A DNA stretch of 64,000 nt from Antedon mediterranea (taxonomy: Eukaryota > Echinodermata > Crinoidea > Comatulida > Antedonidae): positions 30,686,501-30,750,500 of the forward strand of contig NC_092672.1 of NCBI RefSeq assembly GCF_964355755.1. Direction: 5' to 3'. Positions within the stretch are counted from its first letter, which is position 1, and the number at the start of each line of letters is the position of its first letter. The position numbers and the translations under genes are program-made. The notes below the pieces were generated by a model. That model saw nothing but the letters and a program-made list of their open reading frames with translations. It was not told the origin of the DNA and did not search any database. Shown piece by piece: positions 45,952-56,511 of this stretch.

Positions 45952-46545
45952 TTAAAAATAACGGTTTAATATTAAATAAATATAATCAACGAACCTGATC
46001 CGGTCCGGTGTCAATGTTGGTGGATCTTTCCTTTCCAATATATCAGCACCCACAGTTATGTCATTCTTCTTTAGAGAGTGGACAAAGGATGGCAATTTAT
46101 CTCCCATTAGAATACCCCGTTGTTCAATATCAAGTATCATAGTCCATTCGTTGTTCCTTCGTCTGTTAGAAACACTCTTTTGATCGGCAAGCTTTGATAC
46201 ACCTCTTTCTGAAAGTGCATCACGGAATTGTATCACCTTTTGCCAATACGACGAGAAAGATGTCACGTCATGATCTGTATTATCATTATCATGTCTTGCA
46301 GTTCTTGACTGACCTTCAGAACACCATGAGTACCAGTAACAGTAATCGTGTCGATTAGGGCTTTAGTGTTGGTAGTGGAAAGAACACCAGACCGTTCTTA
46401 TAATTTGAACAAATCCATCGTGCATTTAACTTTTTTGAGATCACCGAAAGATCGTACATGATCTTTGTACAACACAATCAGCTTATCAAGACACTTATTT
46501 GTATCAAACCATTTCGACACACTTAAAACATATCACAATTCTTTT
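45952..46545 (-). pseudogene. Tandem death-effector-domain exon, copy 2
   Basis: Paralogue of copy 1 in the same orientation, 6.5 kb upstream of it in the reading direction. The intron end is well formed: a TACTAAT branch-point-like word, then a T-rich tract and TTATGCAG. The sequence then encodes VSKWFDTNKCLDKLIVLYKD and DLFKL, a stop codon (TAA in place of a Leu codon), then ERSG. After a 1-base frame change, DED2 is open (46266-45952): FSSYWQKVIQF, LSERGVSKLADQKSVSN, ILDIEQRGILMGDKLPSF and VGADILERKD. A possible donor (ATCAG|gttcgt) follows. It preserves the DED1 start that copy 1 has lost, but carries its own stop, an early frame break and a mid-exon frameshift. Confidence 0.65.
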
Positions 46546-47224
46546 CTGCATAAGAACAATATACAAATAAAATGTTGAGTATTATCATTAGTATTCATTA
46601 ACAGTGTATCGTGTGTCGATAACGCCTTCATGTCCAATACTTAGAACAGAGTAACAAGTACGAGGATTTCTGATCACTTGGCCACCATTTAACACAGTCA
46701 TGGTTGTATCAACCCTTTAGTTTAACTTATGGAAATATAAGAGGCTGTATCTTTGCAGTCATTACAAAATAAAAATTGATGTGCGGTAGGCCTATTTATT
46801 TGTAGGCCAGAGAATATTTTATATCAGAGTTAAATAAATCATAACATAAATCATCTTAGATAATAATGATTTACAATTAATCTTGTAAGATTCAATCTCC
46901 TATATAGTAAGAGAGGGCCTGAAAACTGTCACGGCTCCTAGTGTTTAACTAATCTGTGAATTATTTAAAATACATGAAACTGTTTTATTTTATATTTTCA
47001 TAAAGAGTCGTTTGATTGTTTAGTTACCCAGCTAGACATGCTTTTTATCCTAACCACTATCGAAAAAAAAGTAATGTTATAACAATGTTGAATACATTAT
47101 TTTAATTGAACTCCAATCCCTGAGAAAGAAAGAGAAAAAAAAGTGTAGGCTACGATACGTTCTCATTAGACTCAGCCAAAGCATTTATGTAATCATTTGG
47201 TTGTTGACTAAAATGTATATATAC
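46546..47224. other. Possible intron; unassigned short open stretch
   Basis: A minus-strand frame at 46588-46702 (MTVLNGGQVIRNPRTCYSV...) lies just upstream of DED copy 2. It matches nothing I know and lacks splice support. The rest is AT-rich. Confidence 0.3.
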
Positions 47225-47248
47225 CTTGAGCTTGTTTTCTTGCTTGCT
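47225..47248 (-). CDS. Candidate coiled-coil mini-exon (a)
   Basis: Bounded by ...gggtag on the acceptor side, with a T/C-rich tract 15 bases further up, and by CAAG|gtatat on the donor side. In the frame shared with mini-exon (b) it encodes QARKQAQ. The flanking intron resembles that of mini-exon (b), including ATATACCTTGAGC on the plus strand. Charged, Gln/Lys-rich heptad-like content suggests a coiled coil. Predicted from splice signals and the repeated context only. Confidence 0.3.
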
Positions 47249-47441
47249 CTACCCATTTTGGATTAAAGAAAAAGAAAAAAATATTACAAAAATGAGTTTG
47301 AATTGGTTTTAATAAATTTTACAGATAAAGGAACACCTTCATCATGCTCTCGCTCTTATATAGCGCTCATATACCCTTTCTCAACTTACACCGCGGTATC
47401 ATCCAGTTAGCACTACATATAAAATGAACCATCTCTTATAC

Positions 47442-48232
47442 CAAAGAATATATATCACAAGAATGAGTGTTCCGCGATTTTCCCTGTAACAGTAATATTG
47501 TCCATGTGGTAGGGCGCCGCCATGAGTGAGGATGTATCTGGGATGTATACAACTTTTTGTGTGACGGTTTCACTAATCAAAGGCTGAACCACCGGTAGTA
47601 TTTTCATGATAAAAAATGTTATCAACTACATGCCAACATCATGTTAAATTTAGTAAAAACTGCCGTATAAACAGTTCGCTTTATCAACCGGGCGCTACGA
47701 TAGCGTGACCGGGCGTGTTGGCTTTTACGCGTTTTCGCGAAGGATAGTTTAATAATATTCCTATATTTAACTTGTTTCTGGTAAAACAAATAAATGTCAA
47801 TAACATTTAACATTTTATCCTATTAATAACATGTATTTTATACTAATTTATATCATAAAAACAATACTTAATTTACCGGGCGTAGAGTAGTACGCGGCAA
47901 TGGTAAAGAATAGGCCGTGCTGAGTAACGATTCGATGATTTTTGGTGTTGCTGTGTTAGGCCTTTTTTGTGAACTAATTTAGCATGTTAGTAAATAATTG
48001 TCTTTAAAAGTGAATGTACACTAGTTTGTTAATAAATATGTATTATAAAATAGTTTACAATTGCAAAATATATTATCATAATTCTATGTAATGTGACATG
48101 TATAATATCTATTAAATCAATTCTTATTTAGTATATATACATCCGCCCTTATGAGGGCGGGCATCACTTTCTGGAGCTCTCTGTTACAAATTTATCACGC
48201 GGAATACTCATTCTTGTGATATATATTCTTTG
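47442..48232. mobile_element. 791-bp MITE with 7-bp target duplication, copy 2
   Basis: Same family as 19152-19973 but inverted. Termini CAAAGAATATATATCACAAG are present at both ends, and the exact direct repeat CTTATAC flanks it (47435-47441, 48233-48239). It sits in an intron-like region between candidate mini-exons (a) and (b). Confidence 0.88.
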
Positions 48233-48364
48233 CTTATACTCAAAACCATAACCCCTATCACTTTTTTTGGCAGCCTCTTTTTTTCATCACTAAATTGACT
48301 CAAGGACTTATGTAGTTAGTTCTTGATCCATTTTTTATACGAACAAACACATTAGCATACATAC

Positions 48365-48400
48365 CTTGAGCTAATCGTTCTTGTTCCAATTCCTTTATGG
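48365..48400 (-). CDS. Candidate coiled-coil mini-exon (b)
   Basis: A 36-nt exon prediction with a good acceptor (ttttactcctttttag) and donor CAAG|gtatgt. It encodes IKELEQERLAQ with split flanking codons, a length of exactly 12 codons that keeps phase. The surrounding 270-bp intron-exon unit (about 48246-48520) is repeated, diverged, at 48536-48800 and in part near 47150-47350 and 49900. Confidence 0.4.
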
Positions 48401-48671
48401 CTAAAAAGGAGTAAAATGTTTGAATTTAATAAGTTAATCTTACCGAAAATAAAAACTTCTACTACATCATCACCCCACATTTGTGTTCATACAACAATTG
48501 TCCATTTTGTAAAAGAATATTGACACCATCTTCACACCATCTACTTTCAGTGGCAGCCTCTTTGCTATTATTATTATTACACTATTGCCTCAAGAACTAA
48601 TAAATGTGATTATAAATCTTTGATTCACTACCGTATTGTTTAATATACATTAGAGTACAAATACCATAAAC

Positions 48672-48700
48672 CTTTCTTCTTAATCGCTCAATTTTTTGTT
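48672..48700 (-). CDS. Candidate coiled-coil mini-exon (c), weak
   Basis: Corresponds by position to mini-exon (b) in the next repeated unit and encodes KQKIERLRRK before AAG|gtttat. The acceptor has decayed (ataaac in place of tttag), so this exon is probably dead. Confidence 0.25.
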
Positions 48701-48792
48701 TATAAAACAAGTGGGTTCAAATTAGTTCAGTAATTCATAAAGAAACAAAATACATCTTGACATGCACCATACTTTCAAGGCATGATCATTTT

Positions 48793-49583
48793 GGTTACAG
48801 ATCATTTCGGTCGCGTTTGAAATCGCGTGTCGAATCAGTCACTTTTAAAATCGTCGCGTTTCGAATCGGTCGCGTATGTGGCAAGACAAATCTGCCTTAT
48901 GTATATTTTTCCCGACATGATGCAAGGGAAAAAAGGTAGGTACAGTAACATTATTTTTATTGCAACAAATAGACGAAATGTAGCCTACCCAATATAATTA
49001 TATCATATATATATATCATTAATATTTCTGGACAAATTTTTTTTGATGGAAATTATATAGTTGATTAAAAACACATTGAAGTCTTTCTCATTTGTTTTCA
49101 ATTAAAAATTTCTGATGGAAATTATATAGATAATTAAAGACACATTAAAATCTTTTTCATTGGTTTTCAATAGTCTCTTAGATGCATTATTATCGTACAC
49201 ATTTTAAAAAAAATAATCAAAATCAAACAAATACGATAGACTGCAGTCGTGTTCTATTAGATTTCAAACTAATCATTATCCTTCTTTCTACAAAATGTTG
49301 CTGTATTTCTTAGTCATGTAATGAGAAAAAGTCCATTAAGTTAACATTCAAATTAATTATAACGAACGTAATAAATACTGTAGTACTCATAAAGCGACAC
49401 TGGCCGCCGTTATATTGGCGAACGGCGCTCCATACTATCAGCTAATTTACGTACGAAATCAAGCAGTGCAGCGACTAAAACCATGGAGGTATAAAATAAA
49501 ATATACCTCCATGCTAAAACATAACACCACGACCGATGTGAAACACGAATGATTTCAACCAGGACCGAAATGATCGGTTACCA
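48793..49583. mobile_element. 0.8-kb inverted-repeat element (CATTTCGGTCG termini)
   Basis: The left end GGTTACAGATCATTTCGGTC and the inverse of the right end GGTAACCGATCATTTCGGTC match, followed on both sides by GTTTGAAATC / GTTGAAATC-type sequence. The interior is AT-rich, with a perfect hairpin near the right end. Non-coding. Confidence 0.6.
49482..49513. repeat. 12-bp hairpin CATGGAGGTATA
   Basis: CATGGAGGTATA and its complement flank an 8-base AT loop. A related palindrome GTTGAACCATGGAGA lies at 49624-49655 (15-bp arms, 2-base loop). Confidence 0.85.
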
Positions 49584-49663
49584 CCATACCATTACCCTGA
49601 AAGACCGTTGGCAAAAATGTATAGTTGAACCATGGAGATTTCTCCATGGTTGAACATACTTTT

Positions 49664-49905
49664 TCCCAATAATTACGTAGCCATAACATCAGCAGGGGTT
49701 CGAGGCTCACTCACACCATGGTTCTGGTGGTAGAACGACTCTTCTCGGATAAGGCCTATAAACCGTAGGTCTAGTGTACACATCTAGCGCGTGTGCACTT
49801 TAAAGAACCTAGTGCATCTTTCACCAACTGGGCCCTCTGGGAGACCAGTCTTTGACTGAAGAAGTTACCCAGTATAAATATATATTTCAATCAATCAATC
49901 TGTTT
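49664..49905 (+). mobile_element. tRNA-derived SINE, 5'-truncated copy
   Basis: About 90% like 41905-42190 but without the A box. It starts at AATTACGTAGCC, keeps GGGGTTCGAGGC, and lacks about 50 internal bases after CATCTTTC. It ends with CAATCAATCAATC. It lies 70 bp left of the LTR retrotransposon. Confidence 0.8.
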
Positions 49906-49973
49906 GATATAAAACAAAAAGATTGGTTTAGTAAATGTTACAGAAAAATGAGTCAAATTATGTGTATCCATTC

Positions 49974-50106
49974 TGTGATGGGTTTGTCACACGGAAGTCA
50001 GCCCTCTAGAGTAAAAGAGGGGAGATGAATAAAGATGGACGACAACTACAACGTGTTTTGTTATGTTCTTATTGTTGGTTTCAGCCTAACAAGCGAGCCC
50101 GTAACA
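49974..50106 (+). repeat. 5' LTR (133 bp)
   Basis: Starts TGTGATGGG and ends GCCCGTAACA. Very short for a Ty3/Gypsy LTR. It contains CTCTAGAGTAAAAGAGGGG and AATAAAG but no TATA box that I can defend. Confidence 0.9.
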
Positions 50107-50109
50107 AAT

Positions 50110-50126
50110 TGGGGGGTCATCCGGGA
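50110..50126 (+). promoter_or_regulatory. Primer-binding site
   Basis: TGGGGGGTCATCCGGGA, three bases after the LTR end, resembles the 3' end complement of tRNA-Pro (TGGGGGCTCGTCCGGGA) with two mismatches. It marks where minus-strand DNA synthesis would start. Confidence 0.6.
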
Positions 50127-50458
50127 ACAAAGTTCGGAATTGTAGTTGTAGATCGAACTGATGGTAATTTTAGTTACTTATTCTAAGCTGGTTTTAGGTT
50201 TAGAGGCGTTTTATAACGAACGAGGTTTGGCGGTCGTCGAGCCAGTACACTGTGTTGTTGTTTTAGGCTTGTGTAGGCTTGCCTGTGATAGTAGAAGTCG
50301 GTTTGGCTTTGATTTTAGGGGTCTAGTTATTGAGACCACGGCGCACAGTAGGTTTAATACTGAGTGGGCTTGGCAGGTATTTCATTACTGGTGCCTTAAT
50401 TATCGTCATATTGGTTATTTTAACCTGTGTTTTTGTTTGTTTGTTTCAAATAGAAACT

Positions 50459-51559
50459 ATGTCAGAAAGTGATTTTGACGAGGAATTTTTGGATAGCACG
50501 TCCATTGAGGTGGTAGCTCAGCTATCAGAGGAGCGTTTGCGACTCCTAGGTATTAGTTTTGGAGCATCTATAACTGATTCCATGAATAAATATGACTTGA
50601 TAAATGTGATTGGAAATCATGTTGGTTTAATTACTCATGAATCCGTAAAAACTGCGGGGAATGAGGTCGAGTTGGCTAGAATTGAGTTGGAACGTGAAAA
50701 ATTGATTTTTTAAAGAAGAAAAATAGAGATGCAAACTCAAAGAGAAATGGAAAAAGAAAAACATGAATTTGAGTTAAGGAAATTAGAATTAGCTAACCAA
50801 ATGGGTCACACCACATGGGTTTCTACACCTAATGATTCAGAGATTACTCAGAATATTAAATGGGTTCCCAAGTTTAATGAGGACGAGGTAGAGACATATT
50901 TTTTAGCTTTTGAGAAAATTGCTAATAGATTAAAGTGGCCTGCTAGACACTGGACTGTGTTGTTACAAACTGCTCTTGTGGGTAAAGCCCAATAGGTATT
51001 TTCAGCATTGGCTGATGATCAATGTGAAAGCTATGATGCAGTTAAAACTGCTGTTTTGTCAGCTTATGAGTTAGTTCCAGAGGCGTATCGTCAGAAATTT
51101 AGGAACTTAGGTAAACCTTATGATCAAACGTTTACAAAATTTGCACGTAAGAAGCAGATTCTTTTTGATAGATGGTGTAGTTCGGAAGGAGTAAAGGGTG
51201 AATTTGGAAAGCTTCGTGAGCTTATGTTAGTTGAGGAGTTTAAATCTTGTTCCCCTACTGAAGTTCGTACACATCTAGAGGAGCAGAAAGTTGATAATTT
51301 AATGAAAGCGGCTTCTGTTGCCGATAATTATGTGCTCACGCACAAGGTGGTGGATACCAAATCGGTTTCCAAATCTGTTGATGATTCTAAGGTCCAAAGT
51401 CAGAAAACTACAGTTAATAGTAGTAGTAAATTTGTCAGAACTTGTTTTTACGTCAAGAAAAAGGGTCATATAAAGGCAGATTGCTGACTGTTTCAAAGCA
51501 AATCTAAAGGGAATAATAAGAAACCCCAATCACTTCCAAACACGTTAGTAAATACAGTC
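50459..51559 (+). pseudogene. Gag of the Gmr1-like element, three in-frame stops
   Basis: Capsid-like region. It starts at ATG 50459 (MSESDFDEEF) and has a Lys/Glu-rich coiled-coil segment (MEKEKHEFELRKLELANQ). A core with VPKFNEDEVETYFLAFEKIA and a zinc-knuckle-like CFYVKKKGHIKADC follow. The upstream frame is open but lies in the leader, so this Met is preferred. Stops are TAA 50711-50713, TAG 50993-50995 (after GKAQ) and TGA 51485-51487 (just after the knuckle). The knuckle's second cysteine is replaced by Val (CFYV where C-x2-C is expected), so nucleic-acid binding would be impaired. Confidence 0.8.
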
Positions 51560-51931
51560 TCGTTGAAAGTGACAGCGAGTCATGACGTTGATGAATGTGA
51601 GAAGTTGATCCAATCTTCAGGTCCTGAAAAAGTGCGAAAGCTATTTAAGCCTTTCCTCTCTACTGGTTCTGTAGCATTGATCAACGATGTGAATCTGAGT
51701 AAAGTTCGTGTCTTAAGAGACACAGGGGCGTCACAATCCCTGATAATAGAATCGGCATTGTCATTTTCAAACGAGTCTTCTGCTGGAGCAAGTGTGCTCA
51801 TTCAAGGTGTTGAAGGGGGTTATAAGGAAGTCCCACTTCATGTAATTCGGATTGAAACAGATATTGTTAGCGGAGATTTTGTTGTCGGTGTCGTTCCGAG
51901 TCTTCCAGTATGGGGTGTCACACTCCTTTAG
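51560..51931 (+). pseudogene. Aspartic protease of the Gmr1-like element
   Basis: Contains the active-site motif VRVLRDTGASQSLI and a glycine-rich flap-like region (LIQGVEGGYKEVPLHVI), with the usual 100-120 residue size of retroelement proteases. The protease would cut the Gag-Pol precursor. It ends at an in-frame TAG (51929-51931), immediately before a sequence that should read like LLGNDLAG and instead reads ENDLAG after the stop. Confidence 0.8.
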
Positions 51932-51940
51932 GAGAATGAT

Positions 51941-53500
51941 TTGGCCGGAGACAGAGTGACAGTAGAACCGGTTGTGTGCAAAAGTCCTGTTGAAGACGAA
52001 AGCACAGTGTGTTTAGAGAAAGAATTATCACATGTGTTTCCATCATGTGCGGTGACGCGATCTATGGCAAATAAAACCATAGATGAGGATGAGAGTATTG
52101 ACTTATGTGATAGTTTTTACGGAGAAATTACAGATCGCGTTTCCCAAGAGGCTGTCTGCTCAGGTCCCGAGTCACACACTGCCCAGGCTGAACAACAGCA
52201 CCCAAAAGTGTGTGATTTCGGTCCGACAGTTCTCAATCGGTCCAGGTTAGTGGAAGAGCAGAGTAAAGATCCTGATTTGGTGTCATTTGGTCAGCAAGCT
52301 CTTTCTGTAGAGGAAATGTCTATTGTTCCTATTTGTTATTATATAAAGGATGGCATACTTATGCGTAAGTGGAGGCCACCAGATATTCCAAGTAGTGATG
52401 TTTGGAATGAGATTCACCAGATAGTTATTCCTAGTGGATACTGTCAGGATATTATTGGTATTGCGCATGGTGATCCTCTTTCAGGTCATTTAGGTGTCAA
52501 TAAAACGGTAGACAAAATTCTCAGGCACTTCTTTTGGCCAGGTCTTAGAAAAGATGTGTCTAACTATTGTAAATCCTGTCATGCGTGTCAGGTAGTGGGG
52601 AAGCCTAATCAAAAGGTTCCAGTAGCCCCACTTAAGCCTATTCCTGCATTCGGTGAACCATTTTCAAGGGTTATTGTTGATTGTGTGGGTCCATTACCAC
52701 GTACTAAAAATGGAAATGAGAATCTATTAACAATAATGTGTGCATCAAGTAGGTTTCCAGAAGCGATTCCTCTTAGGCGTATTACAGCTAAGAATGTTGT
52801 TAAAGCATTGGTAAAATTCTTTACATGGGTAGGATTGCCTAAAGCTGTTCAGTCCGATCAAGGATCAAACTTCATGTCAAAGATATTTAAACAAGTCTTA
52901 GAGCAGTTAGGTGTTGCCCATATAAGTTCAAGTGCTTACCATCCACAGTCTCAAGGGGCACTTGAGAGATTTCATCAAACATTTAAGAATATGAATAAAA
53001 CCTATTGTTTTCAATGTGAAAAGGAATGGGATGAGGGAGTTCCCTTATTGTTATTCGCTGTTCGTGAAACAGTGCAAGAGTCCTTAGGGTTTAGCCCATT
53101 TGAGTTGGTGTATGGTCATTCGGTCCGAGGCCCTCTTAAAATAGTCAAAGAAAGGCTGTTAGGGAATGCAGAAGAGTCTGTATCGATACTAGATTATGTG
53201 TCTGAATTTTGTGATTGATTAAATCGTGCTCGTGAGATGGCTAGAAAGAATCTTGTGAAGGCTCAGGGTAAAATGAAGAGATTGTTTGATCGGAAATCAG
53301 AAAAGAGAAGCTTTAGTTCAGGTGATGAAGTGTTAGTTATGTTGCCTCTTCCCAGTCAACCATTATCTGCAAGATTTGCTGGTCCTTACAAAGTATTAGA
53401 AAGAGTAGGAGAAGTTGACTATGTGTTAGATACTCCAGATAGGCGTAAGAAGAAGCGACTGTGTCATATAAACATGTTGAAACCATACACAGCGAGAAAT
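51941..53500 (+). pseudogene. Integrase of the Gmr1-like element, one in-frame stop
   Basis: Integrase inserts the cDNA into the genome. An HHCC zinc module is present (HGDPLSGHLG...YCKSCHACQ). The DDE core has the catalytic residues in VIVDCVGPLP, VQSDQGSNF and GALERFHQTFK. After the TGA at 53216-53218, where the family favours an Arg codon (CGA to TGA is a CpG change), the frame continues into the C-terminal GPY/F module, with RFAGPYKVLERVGEVDYVL and HINMLKPY. This places integrase before the polymerase. Confidence 0.88.
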
Positions 53501-55009
53501 AATAGAATTACCTGTACGTCAACACCAGTTACGTGTGTTGTTGAAGAGAATTCTGAAGAGTTTGGGGATCCTGATACATGTGTTAAGTTCAGTAATTCAG
53601 ATGTCCTTGCAAACATTGAAGAGAAAGTTGGTCATTTATCTCGTGATCGTAAGGTTGAAATTGTTAGTTTGATATTTGGAAATCTGCAGTTGTTTTCGGA
53701 TGTTCCAGGTCGAACGAACTTAGTGGAGCATGACGTTAAGACAGCTGATTGTTCACCAATAAAACAAAATCCATATAGAGCAAATCCGTTCAAAATGAAG
53801 ATATTACAAAATGAGATTGATTACATGATTAAGAATGATATAATCGAGCCTAGTTGCAGTGCTTGGAGTTCTCCATGTATATTAGTTCCGAAGCCAGATA
53901 AATCGTATCGTTTTTGTACTGATTATCGGAAGGTTAATGCCAAATCTACTACAGATTCATATCCCATACCGAGGATAGATGACTGTATTGATCGTGTGGG
54001 TAGTGCTAAGTTTGTCAGTAAATTTGATCTTCTAAAGGGTTACTGGCAAATTCCTTTAACAGAGCGTGCGAAAGAAGTGTCAGCTTTTGTAACTCCTATG
54101 GGTCTTTATCAGTATAAAGTCATGCCTTTCGGTTTAAAGAATGCACCAGCCACGTTCCAGAGATTGGTTAATGGTATAATTTCAGGGTTGGAGGGCTGTG
54201 AAGCTTATATAGACGATTTGGTTGTTTATAGTGATACATGGGATGTCCATGTGCAGAGAATTAAGGGATTGTTTGACAGGTTGACATATGCAAAGTTGAC
54301 AGTAAATTTGGTGAAAAGCGAGTTTTCCTGTGCAGAAATTGTGTTCTTAGGTCATAAAGTTGGTTGCGGAAAAGTGAAACCATTAAGTGCTAAGATTAAG
54401 GCAGTCTCTGATTTCCCAGTTCCAAAGAGTAAGCAGGAGTTAATGCGGTTCCTGGGAATGGCTGGGTTTTATCGACGTTTTTACAGAAGTTTCTCAACAC
54501 TTGTAGCTCCATTAACGAATCTGCTGAAAAAGAATGCGAGTTTTGTGTGGTTGGAGGAATGCAATAATGCGTTCATTAAAGTTAAAGCGATGTTATCAAA
54601 CGAACCGGTGTTGATGGCTCCACAATTTGATAAACAGTTCTCGTTAATGATTGATGCCAGTGATGTTGGTTCTGGTGCTGTGTTGGCGCAAACAGACGAG
54701 AATGGTGTTGACAAGCCTGTGTATTTCTACTCGAGAAAATTCAACCAGCATGAGAAGCGTTATTCTACTGTTGAGAAGGAGACATTAGCTTTGATGTCAG
54801 CGTTAAAGCACTTTGAAGTGTATCTTGGATCTACTCCGTTTCCAATTGTAGTTTGGACTGACCACAACCCATTAACGTTCTTGGCAAGAATGAAGGACAT
54901 GAATCAACGCCTGTTGAGATGGAGTTTAGCAGTTCAAGAAATGAATCTGGAAATTCATCATATCAGAGGAAAAGACAATGTTGTAGCTGACGCTTTGTCA
55001 AGAGTTTAG
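53501..55009 (+). pseudogene. Reverse transcriptase and RNase H of the Gmr1-like element
   Basis: Intact over about 500 codons. Reverse transcriptase motifs are YRFCTDYRKVNAKS, FDLLKGYWQIPL (motif A), VMPFGLKNAPATFQRL and the catalytic YIDDLVVYSD, then VFLGHKVG. RNase H follows with LMIDASDVGSGAVLAQ, EKETLALMSALKHFEVYL, WTDHNPLTFL and HIRGKDNVVADALSRV, then the terminal stop. The part copying RNA to DNA looks catalytically complete, but expression would need readthrough of the upstream stops. Confidence 0.9.
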
Positions 55010-55267
55010 ATAAAACATGCATGAAATGATTTTAAAAGTTTTTGTTAATTTTTAAAGTGTTTAGTTAATAATAATATGTTAGTTGTGATAGAGTGATGCA
55101 TTAATGGCATACACGGATTTAAAGTAAAGTCATTAGAACTTGTGACATTTTAAAGAAGCAGTTGATGTAACTTCATATCAACGACCTGTTAAAATAACTA
55201 CTGTGTAAGAAAAGATTTAAGATGTTATAGTAAACAGTTATAAGTTTAATCATATCAAACTTTCTTT

Positions 55268-55278
55268 AAGTGGGGGTG
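55268..55278 (+). promoter_or_regulatory. Polypurine tract
   Basis: AAGTGGGGGTG directly precedes the 3' LTR and would prime plus-strand synthesis. Confidence 0.7.
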
Positions 55279-55411
55279 TGTGATGAGTTTGTCACACGGA
55301 AGTGAGCCCTCTAGAGTAAAAGAGGGGAGATGAATAAAGATGGACGACAACTACAACGTGTTTTGTTATGTTCTTATTATTGGTTTCAGCCTAACGAGCG
55401 AGCCCGTAACA
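55279..55411 (+). repeat. 3' LTR (133 bp)
   Basis: Same length as the 5' LTR with four substitutions. It is followed by ATTCC, giving the 4-bp match ATTC with the left flank. A 5-bp duplication, CATTC, is possible if the LTR end is placed two bases earlier. Confidence 0.9.
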
Positions 55412-55983
55412 ATTCCTTAATAATGGGCTCAAGCATTCCCGTCCCCCTTTGAGCTGGTTGTTGACTTGAAAAACAATATAGCACCGGATTCTTTTATTTA
55501 TACTTTTGTTGTTTTAAAACACTTTAACAACATTCATAATAACCTGTATCTTCTCCTCTTCTTTCTGTTTCGGTAGTGTATTGATTTTAATACCGCTAGA
55601 AAATTAAAAACACATTATCAATCAATCAATAAACATTTATTAATTTCTATGGAAACATTCTATTTATAGAGAAACTAGCAACTTAGAAGAAAAGAATTGT
55701 CACATATACACACAAGACCAATAGCGAGAAGTTATATCTATAGCCACTTGTACCATCACCAACTCTCCAAAGGCCATTACTCTCATTAGTGGTATTCTCA
55801 ATTGTCACAGCTATTGACTAACAAAAAAACAGATCAGCAACGTACTTTTCATTTCTTTTTGGCTCATTATAATCGGTTTATCTATTTCGGCTGAGAATGG
55901 TAAATGTGTGTAAATATTACCAAAAAGTTATTTACTCCACCCCACCTCATAGTGCACTATGACATTAATATAGTTTTACATAC

Positions 55984-56040
55984 CTGGATAAATGCTGGAA
56001 AAATGCGGTAACGTTGTTTTTGGTGTTTGATAGGGCGTTG
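55984..56040 (-). CDS. Candidate 57-nt internal exon
   Basis: It lies between a good acceptor (attgtatttttag) and a consensus donor CCAG|gtatgt. It is 19 codons long and open as QRPIKHQKQRYRIFPAFIQ. Symmetric phase and consensus sites make it a credible exon of the minus-strand gene that also holds the DED exon at 56512-56958, but it matches no domain I know. A further weak mini-exon (KEEEKIQ before gttatt) may lie near 55551-55571. Confidence 0.4.
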
Positions 56041-56511
56041 CTAAAAATACAATAAAAGTTGAATGCGAAAAATATACAGAGGAAAATAATAGAATAAATC
56101 AAAACATTTTCAAAAATACAATTACAAAAAATAAACTTAAAGACAATCTTAAATAATAGTTATATTAATATAGTGCTTTTTCACTTTTTGTATTTGTTTT
56201 GTATTGTAAATAACTGACTATAATTAGGGCATAGGCCTACTAATAAAATGACTTTCAAATACTATGATTTTAATCGTCAATAGAAAAAAGTACACTGCTG
56301 GAAAATAAACTAAAATAAAGTTTGCGTAAATAATAATGTAACAAAAGGTAGTTCATTGACTAAACCTATCTGGCAATATGTGTATCCTATTTTCACAATA
56401 CTAATAGATTCTTGCATGGACTGCAGCACCATGTAGTAGCATAACTATTAAAATACTCTGTGCCACATTGTTTAGAAGTTTTGCAAATTGTTCACACTTT
56501 TTTGCTGTATT

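Larger units (their letters stand above)
49974..55411 (+). mobile_element. Gmr1-like LTR retrotransposon (Ty3/Gypsy type, IN before RT)
   Basis: A complete 5.4-kb element. It has two 133-bp LTRs that differ at 4 positions (about 97% identical), a tRNA-like primer site after the left LTR, a purine tract before the right LTR, and ATTC repeated at both flanks. The coding order is gag, protease, integrase, reverse transcriptase, RNase H. Putting integrase before reverse transcriptase is a Copia order, but the proteins are Ty3/Gypsy-like. This is the Gmr1 arrangement known from fish and other deuterostomes. Gag and pol lie in one continuous frame from 50459 to 55009 with five in-frame stops and no frameshift. 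Confidence 0.92.

Noticed and set aside
50161-50472. 103-codon frame in the leader of the LTR element
   Set aside because: It is in a different frame from gag, lies in the untranslated leader and shows no retroelement motif.
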